In this document: one piece after another, positions 36,649-47,500 of the stretch | Position numbering within the stretch: the first letter of the stretch is position 1 | Layout of the letters: every line of letters begins with the position of its first letter | Source of the DNA: Viola odorata | Lineage: Eukaryota; Streptophyta; Magnoliopsida; Malpighiales; Violaceae | Length of the DNA: 64,000 nucleotides | Assembly (NCBI GenBank): GCA_963691705.1 | Contig: OY829542.1 | Span: 60,908,427 to 60,972,426 of the forward strand | Reading direction: 5' to 3' | The notes under the pieces: model-generated | Database searches by the model: none | Told to the model about the DNA's origin: nothing | Seen by the model: only the letters and a program-made list of their open reading frames with translations | Made by a program: the position numbers and the translations under genes

Positions 36649-37647
36649 CCAGAATCAACAATCCAAGGATTAGTTTTAAGGTTGGAAGCATTACCTGACT
36701 TCACAAGATTAGATTTTGCGTCAGAGGAAGATTCAACTTGCGACAACAAATGCTTGAGATGTTGGATTTCATCAGATGAAAAAATCTCATTAGGAGTAGT
36801 GACTCGTTTTCCTCCTCGACCGTTGTTGGGTCGCCCATGTAATTTCCAACACATCTCCTTTGTATGTCTTGGTTTTCCACAATAATCACAACGAAGATTA
36901 TCCCTTTCAGAAGGATTCACCTTAGGTTGCTCATAATGACCAGTAGCAGTCAAACCCGCCTTTTCAACTGGTGTTGTATAGAGCATAACGCTTCTTCTGC
37001 TTTCTTGCTGAATCTGGGAATATGCTGCCTCAATAGAAGGAAACGGGATTTTACCAAGGACATTAGCTCGGGTTTGATCATACTCATTGTTCAACCCAGC
37101 TAGGAAATCATAGACCCGTTCCTTCTCAATCATCTTCTGAAATTTGGCTGCGTCTCCAGAACAATCAGCTTGGAAGTCTTGATAATAATCCAGCTCCTGC
37201 CATAAGCCACGGAGTTCAGAATAATACTGAGAAATTGTCATCTCACCTTGCTTCATGCCATGGACTTTGCTCCGAATCTCAAAGATTTGGGCATCATTCC
37301 CTACTTGCGAGTAGGTAATGGCAGCGGCATCCCATATTTTTTCTGCCGAGTCGAGCAACAAATAGGTTTTGGAAATAGGCGGCTGCATTGAGTTGAGAAG
37401 CCATGCCATCACAAGTGAGTTTTCCGAATCCCAACGATTAAAGATGGGATCTGTTTCTGCTGGTTTCTTTTTAGTACCAGTAATGTAGCCTTGCAATCCT
37501 CTAGCTTTGATGAACAATAAGCAAGACCTTGACCATGCAAGGTAGTTGACATGCAAGGTAGTTGATGGTGCCATCAAGCTTTACTTGACTGATTTGCAAG
37601 GAGGGGTTGTCAGAACTAGTGACTGAAGTTTTCTTATCATCTGCCAT
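36645..37647 (-). pseudogene. Copia gag with a 16-bp duplication
   Basis: The start ATG at 37647 opens MADDKKTSVTS. A perfect tandem duplication of 16 bp (37534-37549 and 37550-37565) shifts the frame after about 28 codons. The rest of gag stays open in the shifted frame (SRSCLLFIKARGLQGYI to the end). It includes the retrotransposon gag core and a CCHC zinc knuckle (CDYCGKPRHTKEMC). The frame ends with WIVDSG and a stop at the protease active-site motif, where pol continues in another frame. Confidence 0.88.
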
Positions 37648-37739
37648 CTTTCAATAATGAGCAGAAAAAGAACAAAAGAAAAATTTGAATCGATAGTGCT
37701 TGGAGAGAAAAGAAACTCAATCTCCAAAAAATAGCACTT

Positions 37740-37751
37740 GCTCCGCTACCA
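37740..37751 (-). other. Primer-binding site (initiator tRNA-Met type)
   Basis: On the minus strand TGGTAGCGGAGC directly follows the 5' LTR. It matches the usual copia primer site TGGTATCAGAGC at 10 of 12 positions, which pairs with the 3' end or cleaved stem of initiator tRNA-Met. Confidence 0.85.
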
Positions 37752-38086
37752 TGAAGATCTTTAGAAGAGGGTTTTATTGAATCTCTTAATATTAAAATGA
37801 TACAAGTAATTACATAGGTTATATATACACAATTTGGCTGCACTATTGTGAGTTCAGTCACCATGTATGAATGCAGTCCATGCATTCAACATGGATGAGC
37901 TGCTGTAAATCTATGACTGGAAATTGTCAACTGAATCAGCCACCATGTATGAATGCAATCCATGCATTCAACATGGGTAGGCTGCTGTAAATACAGACTG
38001 GAAATGTTGTCCAGTTTGGCTGTTGTTCCAAGTTGGCTGTTGTCCAACTTGGTAGCTGTCTATCTTTACTGCTATGATATTCAACA
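37752..38086 (-). repeat. 5' LTR of the copia element
   Basis: 335 bp, begins TGAAGATCTTTAG and ends TATTCAACA on the plus strand. Seven substitutions from the 3' LTR, no length difference. For the minus-strand element this is the promoter-bearing LTR; its 3' half faces the HCF173 terminator region. Confidence 0.96.
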
Positions 38087-38153
38087 GTAATTAAGAAAAT
38101 ACAGAAACAAACAGGGTATGTAAAGATCTTCTGGTATTGTTGGAGCCTCCTCA

Positions 38154-41100
38154 TCAAGTATTCTTCTCTAGAACTGAGAGTGCTGGTGTCAGATAGTTGT
38201 TTGCTTTGTCAGGCAGATGAGCCACCTATATAGTACACCAAAGAATATTAATAATAAATGTTATATATAATCAAAAGGGAAATTCAATGTTTTCTTTTGT
38301 CCTTAGACTCCTTACTAGTTCGTACAACTCCCTTCCTTGCTCAGCTACATATTCGTAGCAAACCTGCAGAACCACACAAATATGCTCAACTTTGTTTTTA
38401 TGATTTTCTTTTCCTCCTAAATCAACCCTAACCGGATCCATGTCACTTACATCAAAGCTCTTATTCCTTGCAGTAGAATCATGCAATGCCTTCACACAGA
38501 TATCGGCCACGTCAGCACAGCTAATGTCCTGAACAACCAATACAATTCCTATGACTATGAGGATTTGATGCAATTAGTGTTTTCTTTATCTGCCTAAAAG
38601 GAAAATTGTGCTGCATCACCTGAGAAATCCTGTTCCCTTGATCAAATATGAGTGCACGTTGGCCGCCAGGCTCCTCCTGGAAAATAAGTATATACATAAA
38701 TAAATCACCTCTCTTAATGTTCGTCTTATGTTCGTCTTTGTTGTTGGCTCTTTCCGACACATTTAATTCAACTTTGGGAAGAACAGCATGTGCTAAGCAT
38801 GAATTCATCTCACCATCTTACTCAAAACAAACCAGATTAATTGATTATGGTTTCAGATTAATTACCTTTAAGGGACCAGGGCGAATGATTGTGTACCCGA
38901 GACCTGATCTCCTCAATGAGTCCTCTCCAGCCTGGAGAAAATTTCAGCCGTTTGGTGAGGAAGAAAGTAACAGTTTGGTAAAAGGAAAATAGCAACAGAA
39001 TAAAAGCTAACCCTCTTGGCTTTCAGAACTTGCTCCCTTCTGCTAGGTTCAACTCCCAATCCCGTGCATGAGACTAAGACGAAGTCTGTTTCTTGCCCAG
39101 TCTGCATGGGTTTCATTAAACGTACTTTTAAGGCTTCAATGAGAGAAACTCCTAACAGTTGTATATAATTTTTAGTGAATACAATTTTTCCAGTGCACTC
39201 TTACACAGAAAGGTAAATTAGTTTATTCCACATTTCTGCAATCATTTACAAATTCCCGATGCGAAAACTTTTCTACTTCTTTTCCCATCCATGAGTGATT
39301 ACTGGGTATTTCAGGTGTGCTGACTCACATCTAGGCCCTAAAGTTCGTGTCAACCACAATATTACATTTGACAAATGGCAGGTGAAATATATATATACTT
39401 GTCTGTGATCGCATGTTTCAGCATATAATGAGTGCACGTTTAAGGATAAACCCGGAACTGCAAGCTGGGTGGCACAAAACATCCCATACCAACTGGAATA
39501 AAAAAGAGTGAATTGCTCACGTTTGTGGAGAATAGACTCCCCTATTTTCGGGTCAAACAAACTGAATGTGGATATGTGTAACAGATAAGCAACACTTACA
39601 GGCAATGCTTTGATGTATTCCAAAATGAGCTTAAAGCTTCTCAGGTCTTGCTTAGATCCTGTAGGTCCTTCAACAGTTCTCTGCAGTAAGAATGGTCCAT
39701 CAAATCAGCAGGGACATCCTTCCGAAAAACAGGTAAAATTCAGTGATTGATTAAGCTGGCAACCATGTAATGAAAAGTAATAGCCCTAAACTACAGAAGC
39801 TTGAATTCTAGTGACGTGTTCCCTGGAAAAAGAAAAAAAAATCAAGGAATAAGACTGCATAGTGTCTTTCAAAAATAACTACCGCTTGTGATATTTTCCT
39901 GATTTTAGGTTTGAGAAGAGTTTGCCTATCCTTGAAAGAGTAATTTCAAATCTCAGTTTACCATAACTTGTTTGCAAAGCAATGTGGTCTGAAGTTATTA
40001 GGAAACTCAGTGTTTAAACTTTAAACTGCTGTGAAATATATTTCTGTTGTAGTAACAAGCATCAATAGGCAGACTTTACATTAGCTATAACTGAGCCATG
40101 ATAACATTACTCTATCTTGCTTTAGAGATTATTTATATTGCTCTAGGTTAAAAATTACATATTTGGTTGTTCATGAAGTTTGTCTCCACTCTACCTGATG
40201 ACTGTGTAGAAAACGAACATCCCATAAATGTTGCAGGTAGAAAGAGAATAAGCAATGCAAAATATAGCATATTAATTTATTTCATAATGATCTAGTAATA
40301 GTGTAACCTGTCTTCGTGGCTCAAAGCGTATCGTCAAAGTGTGAACAAGGAATGGGTCCAATGGAGGGTCATCTGGTTTCACAGGGCGGAAGGATGAAAA
40401 GGGGACTCTGACCTGTCATTACAGATGCAGTAAGTATGATGATTGGCTCCATACTTTCACATTGGCTGATCACAAAGAAAAGAACAGAAAAAAAGACAGG
40501 CAAACTGAAGCTTTCAGATCAACACATGAGAAATCCTCACCCTGCAAAATCCTGCTTTTGTGTTAAACCTTGCAAAATACAATTTACTTTGAGTTGTATC
40601 AGCCAAAGGACCAGCTTCAAGAATTAAAACAAATGATCTTCCATTTCCTCCAACAGACAACACTAGGCCTTCGTACCTAACAGTGGAGAATCTTAGCATC
40701 AAAGCAGGATGACATTGAAACTCTAGAGAAAGTAAATCATACCAAATAAATATATTAATACTTCACAAACCATGTACCTGTCAAGAGTGTAACCCAGAGG
40801 AAGTGAAATCTTTCTTGACAGTTCTACATAGCCACCTCTAGTGAAAACATAGCCTACAGTGGGAAAAAATGGAGTAAAAACCAAGCCCACTTGCCTTTTG
40901 TCTTCTCAACTTAAGAAGTAGTACTAACTGGAAATGATATTGGATGGCAGTCCCAATTATACTAGATAGGAAAAAGCAGAGAGTTGTTAAAGGATTTTTA
41001 CCTGAGAAAACTGCATTTCCAGTCTCGGTGAACTCAAATTTAGCATCCATTCCAGCATCATACTTTGAAGCCACTGCATCCTGGAAGTATGTACCCTGAC

Positions 41101-42247
41101 GGACCTCCCACTGACTCAATGAATCAGCAGACTTGAACTTCGCAAGCAAAAGCTTGCTTTTACTGCTTTTTCCTGCTCGCGATTGTGCAAGTTTGTTGTT
41201 GTAGTCCTGGAATTGGTAGCAGGAATCACTGATCAGATAGTCCAAATTTGAGACTATGAAATGACAAAATAATACATATGCCTATAGGAATGGAAAGTAG
41301 CAATTCTGCAACAAACAAAACAATAAGAATCCAGACACGAGACAAGGCCAACTATATGTTTCTCCTTGTTGTGAAAAGAAAGGAATGCAGAGAATTGAAT
41401 AGGTAGTGTGATTAGGAGAAATTTCAACCTGAAAGGCTTTGGTGAGGTTACAAACTCCTCGCTGATCAACTCTGAAAAGATCAGCAGTGATGGCGGAGCG
41501 GGCAGTGGCACAATAGATAATTTTGTTGCAGCCTTCCACAGCAGAGGTGAGGGTGGAGGGATCACCCACATCCCCAACCACTATCTCCACTGACCGCGGC
41601 AGCATGTCTACTACTTCCTCATCAGCCTTCCTCACCAATGCCTGCGGCCCCGGGCCATATAATGTGTTAGTGTTGCATATAGAAATGCAAGAAAAGAAGT
41701 GACATTTTTAAATTTGATAAGGAAGAGAAAGAGAGGAAGGAAGAACCTTGACAGTATAGCCCCTGAGCATGAGCTTCCTAACGACAAGGCGGCCAATGCG
41801 GCTGGTGGCACCAGCAACAAGGACAGTGGTGGCCTGAGCGCCAGGGATGACGAAATCGCACATGGGTCCCTCCCTAATCAGCAGAGCATCCAAATCTAAA
41901 GATTTCTTGTCATAGGAGCGGCTTGTCCTGGAAATCTGGCCCAACCCAGAGAATTTCTTCCATACCTCGTCAAATACCTGCCGAGACTTCCTTCCTAGCC
42001 CAACTGGGTTAACGTCCTCCAACTTTAGCGGCTGTTGCTGCTGCTGCTGCTTTGCAATTGCGCTTTCCTTCTTATCTGCTGCTTCTTGTCCCTCCTTGTT
42101 GTCCTTAGTGGTGGCTCTCACCAACTGCAATGTGGACTTCTTGGTTGTTGGAATTGGCAGAGAAATGAGGTTGCTGCTGCGTTGTGTAATAAAATTGAAG
42201 TGGCTGCTGCTCTTACTCAAACCCGCACTTGTTGGATTCATATTCAT
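38154..42247 (-). CDS. HCF173: HCF173, chloroplast psbA mRNA translation factor
   Basis: Thirteen exons join in frame for 575 residues: 41747-42247, 41429-41641, 41002-41206, 40778-40853, 40541-40676, 40308-40412, 39600-39680, 39012-39101, 38866-38931, 38620-38676, 38451-38528, 38316-38363 and 38154-38225. A Ser/Thr-rich plastid transit peptide and a Lys/Gln-rich segment come first. Then an atypical SDR Rossmann fold (VLVAGATSRIGRLVVRKLM, with Ser in place of the middle Gly) is split by an inserted CIA30-type domain (about 240-430; GKSSKSKLLLAKFKSADSL to LTIRFEPRRQ). The SDR part resumes at ETDFVLVSCTG and GYTIIRPGPLK. Known role: stroma and thylakoid-associated factor that promotes psbA translation for D1 synthesis and photosystem II repair. 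All phases agree and the C-terminus (ALSVLEKNT) is conserved. Confident assignment. Confidence 0.95.
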
Positions 42248-43002
42248 CTTCCTTTCTTCTCAATTACTACTAAATGGAGAATTGCTATCAAGATCCTGAC
42301 CAAAACCCAAACCCAAACCCAGCTGAAGTTATGCTATATACATATGAATCATTACTTCAATCCATCGATTGTTGCCTTCTTCCTTTATGAGGGTAGATTG
42401 TAATGTAGGGTACTTAAATGAAAGGAAGTGGATAATAACAGATATGGAGTGCACAAAAATGAAATAACAACAATTTGAAAGAAACGAAAAGTCTCATGGA
42501 TGGATGGATGGGATGACTATAACCAGAGGCACAAAAATTGCAAATGTGTTGAAGTTGAATACCCACCACAGGTTCAGAATGTGATTTTAGGATTCAAGCA
42601 GCAGGAATGGGAGCCAGCCACCAAACGCGCCACGTTACCTCCTTTTCTTCCTCTACTCAACTGGTTAGTGTGGGCCTCCATTTTATCCATTAACACTCAT
42701 ATACCTGTGCGATATGCAAATATATTATTATTGTAATGTTTTTTATTATAATTTTTTAATATATTTTTATAATATATTTTTTTGTTGAAAATAATAATTA
42801 CAACTAACAATTGCGAAAGTAAGCGAAGATGAATAGAAAATTTTACTAATGCGAGAGCTCAATCCCAGTTTGCATCCTGTCAATATTACCATTTTGTTTT
42901 TTACTATTTTGAGAAAAGCCAATAATGACAAATGCAGCGGTCAAAAATGTAAATATTAAGTAAAAAATAAAGGGAGAGGAGAGAAGGCCGAGGTTATTGC
43001 GG
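42248..43002. promoter_or_regulatory. HCF173 promoter side of a head-to-head spacer
   Basis: HCF173 (minus) and the PPR gene (plus) point away from each other. The original spacer between their start codons, without element C, would be about 830 bp. CCCAAA repeats lie in the HCF173 leader at about 42300-42320. 42730-42790 is AT-rich. I see no clear TATA box. Confidence 0.45.
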
Positions 43003-43012
43003 ATTTGCAGTT

Positions 43013-44442
43013 GGGAAAAGGCAGGCCAAGTCACCTTTAGTTTGAACTTTATTTGGTACCTCATCTTTTGTTCATCTTTAAATAGTACTCGTACATAAAT
43101 ATTTGATCACATTTGGTACTTGCAGCCGTTTCCGTCACCATTTTGCCGTTATGTAGCCTACGTGGTATGACGTGGCATGCCACGTAGGCATTAGTTTAAT
43201 ATTTCTTTTCTTTTTTCTTTTTTTTATTTTCTTTCCCTTTCTTTACTTTTCTTTTCTTTTCTTTTCTTTTCTTTTCTTTTCTTTTCTTTTCTTTCCTTTT
43301 CTTTTCTTTTTCTTTCTTTTTCTTTTCTTTTTTTTTCTTCCTTTTTCTTTCCTTTTTTTTTCTTCTTTCTTTCTTCTTCTTTCTTCCTCCTCTGCACACG
43401 AAAACCCCAAAATTCCTATAACCCATCCTCACCTTCTTCTTCTCCTTTGTTTCCTGCAAAAACACATTCAAACAGAAGCCAACCAGCCGAACCAATCGAA
43501 CCCAGTATATTGACAATGCTCAAGCAACCAATCGAACCCAAAAATGCGGCTACCAAACCCAACCAGTACAGACCCAAAAACAGCAACCAACCCGCCGCGA
43601 CAACCCGAAATCAACCAACAAATCCAACCACAAACCGATCAGCAATCCAATCAACGAAACAACGAAATCAATTGAGACACTCAATTAATTGAAAATAACA
43701 ATCAAATTCAATCCAAAACAGAGCAAGCAATTAATTAAAGACAGTAATTGAATTAATTGAAAACAAGAGAGTGGTTGGGTGAGGCCGGTTGGGTTTTGGG
43801 AATGAGCAGCAAGTTAGGTTTTGGGTGAGGCCGGTTAGGTTTTGGCGATGGCGAGGAGATAGGTGAGCAGCAAGTTGGTGTGGAGGAGATGGGCTGCGGG
43901 GGTGGCGAGGAGATGAGCAGCGGCGGCGACAGAGAGGAGATCGGGTTGGTGTGGCCGTGGAGGAGATGGGCTGCGGCGGTGGCGAGGAGATGAGCAGCGG
44001 CGGCGACAGAGAGAAGATCGGGTTGGTGTGGGCGTGGAGGGGTTGGTGTGGCCGTGGTGGGTTGGTGTGGCCGTGGAGGAGATCTTGGTGTTGTTGCCGG
44101 CCGGCGATGGAGTCGGGAAGAAGAAGAGAGACAGAAGAGAAAAAAGAAATGGAAGGAAAGAAAGAAAGAAGGAAAGAAAAAGGAAGAAAAGGAGAAGAAA
44201 AGAAAAAGAAAAGAAAAAAAGGAAAGAAAATAAATAAAAAAAAGGAAAAAAAGAAATATTAAACTAATGCCTGACGTGTCATGCCACGTAGGCTACATAA
44301 CGGCAAAATGGTGACGGAAACGGTCGCAGGTACCAAATGTGATCAAATATTTACGTACGAGTATCATTTAAAGACGAAAAAAAGATGAGGTACCAAATAA
44401 ACTACAAACCCAAAGTACAGGTGTCTTGGCTTGCCTTTTCCC
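43013..44442. mobile_element. Mutator-like foldback element C
   Basis: A 1,430-bp element flanked by perfect 10-bp direct repeats ATTTGCAGTT (43003-43012 and 44443-44452), of which 9 probably form the target duplication. Terminal inverted repeats start GGGAAAAGGCA and run about 190 bp, including GGTACCAAATGTGATCAAATATTTACG-type sequence and the palindromic motif (43169-43186 intact on one side; 44273-44290 with one change). Inside, the left is almost pure C/T (43200-43390) and the right almost pure A/G (44110-44260). Between them is a GC-rich segment (43850-44090) with tandem copies of GGCGAGGAGATGAGCAGCGG. No transposase. It ends 66 bp before the PPR start codon. Confidence 0.9.
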
Positions 44443-44508
44443 ATTTGCAGTTTGCAGTGCGAAATAAAAAGTGAAGTTAAACCCAGAATCCATTTTAGAG
44501 GATAAGAA

Positions 44509-47500
44509 ATGCCTCCCACACTATCCCTAAAACCGTGCGTTTCAGCTTCTTCAACTGATTATAAATGGAGGTGGGTCTTTCTTCCTTTCTCTCTGCTATT
44601 TTCGTTTCAGTTCCTTCAACTAATTGGAATTGCGGGAATGTTTCAGGCAGCCGAGAACGCATGCAAATCTTCTTATCCAAAGCAGCATTAAAGTGCGTGT
44701 AAGGTTTGAGATAGTAGCTATGGGTATGCTGTCCCCTGGAAAGTTGTTGCAGAAGAGGAGAAAAATGCGAGTGTTCAAAGATAAGGCTGATGAAACCCAT
44801 CAGAAGAACTGGTGGAGACTCATGCAGCAAATTGAGGATACGGGTTCTGCAGTTTCAGTGCTTAGAAGCGAGAGGATGAAGAATCAGATTCTCCCTCGAG
44901 ACCTTATTTTGGGTACCTTAGTTCGTTTTAAGCAGCTCAAGAAATGGAACCTTGTTTCTGAGGTATGTCATACCATTGAGGAAACTATGTCTTGTGGCCG
45001 GGGAAAAACTTTTATTTGAGTTTATAGTCTGAGAATTTTGATTGTCTGTTACATCCAAATTTCCTTTGCCTGGTAGGTTTTAGACTGGCTTCGAACACAA
45101 CACTGGTGGGACTTCAATGAAATGGATTTCATTATGCTTATAACAGCTTATGGAAAGCAAGGCAACTTCAACAGTGCTGAGAAGTGTTTAAGTCTTATGA
45201 ATAAAAAGGGCTATGCACCAAATGTTGTGTCACATACCGCACTTATGGAGGCATATGGTAGAGGAGGTCGATATAATAACGCTGAGGCCATCTTTCGAAG
45301 AATGCAGTCTTCAGGCCCTGATCCTTCTGCTTTGACGTGTCAAATAATGCTAAGTTTTTTTGTTGAGGTAATCTAACCTTCTCATTCCTTTGGTCCCATG
45401 ATTGGTTTGGCTTATGGTTTTTTTCCTATTATTTGTTTGGTTCTTTTCAAACCTAGACTTTGTGACCCTTTTGTACCTTATGAAGTGCATTCAAATGTTA
45501 AAATTTATAGACCTTTTGAGGCAATGATCTCAGGAAAATTATTAAGTGGATAAAAGCTGCAGCGTGCCATGGATGAATCCTCTGCATCTTGGAGTAAGAG
45601 TAGGAGTGGAAGTGTGGCTATTAAGTGGAGAGCTTCATCATACATGATGGATAGGATTTTCCTAAGCCTCTAGATGAATCAGTGCTCCTCTAGGCTGTAC
45701 AGGCAGCAAAAAATATCAATATGAAACAGGATCTGCTTGAATAGGGAACAAGAGATAATAACTTTGGTTTTCAAATAAAGCTCTAGACTTGCATTAGTTT
45801 GATAAAAGAATGGAATGCACTAAAACACAGGTCCAGAGGCTCTTGTTATACCACTCTGACCAGAAATTCGGACTCTTCTGGCAAAGGAAATTCCAGTTAA
45901 CTGCTCCACCCCCAAGAGCCCTTCTTCTGTCAAATATAAAAATAAAATATAAGAGAATGCTAGCCCTACTTCTGTCACTACCTCCCTTAATTTAATTTGA
46001 AGATACTAATCACCAGGAAACCCAATTAGCATATGGGTTTTCCAAATAAAAACAGGGAAAAAAGAAGCTTCTGCGTCATCCTAAGCTATAGTTTTTTGTT
46101 GCCATATCTTTGCTATTTCTTTCTATTTTTGAACTGAGTTTATAATGGTCTACATTGATAATGTTACCCATCATTTTTTTATGGACCGTTACAGGTAAGT
46201 TTTCTCCTTTTCCCTTCGTTAAGGACAACCAAGATTCCAGTTCGAGCTTTGCTCACATAAAGAATTACCTAAGATTGTAAATAGATCATAGTAGATAGAT
46301 GTATTTGTCCTTTCTAAGTAGGTGAATCGAATTTGTTTATAAGCAATTATAAGTAAGAATTTGATGCACTTGTGACCTGTTCTGATGCATGGTCAAATTA
46401 CCCTCTAATGCATGTGTGTGTTGCTGTTTTATTGCTAGACATATTCTTTCCTGCATGATGTTGATTATCTCCGTTGTGAATCTCCAGAAACTTTTTTTTT
46501 ATCTTGATTACTGCTTGCTATGTATTACATTGTTCCAAAGACAGTGTAATAGTTGTGTTTTATGCTTCAAGATATGGTGTGCTATATATGATAGGCAGAA
46601 ATTCCCTGACAGGTTTTCTCCTGCTTTTTTCTGGAATCATTGGAGTTATATCTTATGCATGTGTGCCTTATAACTTTTTCTTGCTAGTGTTAAACTTATC
46701 ACATGCAATAGATTTTTTAATGCATGATTTTCTCTGATACATGATTCATCTTACTGTGGAATGGTTGTCTTTGGGGACAGGCAAACAAATTTGATGAAGC
46801 TCAGGAACTTTTTGAGACGCTTTTGAAAGAGGAAAAATGGTCTTTGAAAGCAGACCAAAAGATGTTCCACATGATGATATACATGTATAAAAAGGCTGGT
46901 AACTACCAGAAAGCTCGTCAAATATTTTCCCTGATGGCTGAGCGAGGAGTTCCACGCTCCACAGTAACATACAATAGCCTGATGTCATTTGATTCTAACT
47001 ACAAGGAGGTGTCAAAGATCTATGACCAGGTAAAATTTTGAAAACTATCTGATCAATATTTGAAATGCTCTCATTGATATCGTTGTTGTGGAATACTTGG
47101 TTTAAAAGGAAAAAAAATCTAATTCACTGGTTTTTAAAAAAGTTCAATTTCTTTCGTGGGGAATTCTGACTGGCTCTACACTAATTGATGCACATAAACA
47201 CACTTAGTTATTTTTCTAGGGTAAATTCCCTTTGTTTACATATATATTTTTTCTTCATTGGCATTGCTGTAAAATTAAATGCTTTAGCATCATAGATTTA
47301 ATGTTTTCTGTTGCTGCTTGTTTTTGGATATATATTGTGTATATTCTTGTGTTGTATAATAGTCAAGATGTAGTGGCATAGCTGGGTAGTCCTATTGGCA
47401 AGATTATATCATCCTGGTTGGTGGTAACCTAAGTCATTTGTTTCTAATTTGTCCACTCATCCTCTGCTAATGATTGAACTGTGGCAAAACCCTGCCAGTT

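Larger units (their letters stand above)
33142..38086 (-). mobile_element. Ty1/copia LTR retrotransposon, complete but mutated
   Basis: A 4,945-bp element with two 335-bp LTRs, TG...CA ends, and a perfect 5-bp target duplication GTAAT (33137-33141 and 38087-38091). A primer-binding site and polypurine tract sit in the right places for minus-strand orientation. Gene order gag, protease, integrase, reverse transcriptase, RNase H is that of copia. By eye the LTRs differ at 7 of 335 positions, so insertion was recent. The pol frame is open over 1,054 codons, but gag carries a 16-bp duplication and gag-pol has a frameshift at the protease motif, so it is not autonomous. It lies 67 bp downstream of the HCF173 stop codon and in the same orientation. 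Confidence 0.96.

Noticed and set aside
43172..44262. Long open frames made of Phe/Ser/Leu or Lys/Arg/Glu
   Set aside because: They are translations of the C/T-rich and A/G-rich arms of element C, low complexity on both strands, with no recognisable domain.
45540..46000. Possible coding patches in PPR intron 3
   Set aside because: Short frames interrupted by stops; the flanking PPR exons join in phase without them and I recognise no protein family.
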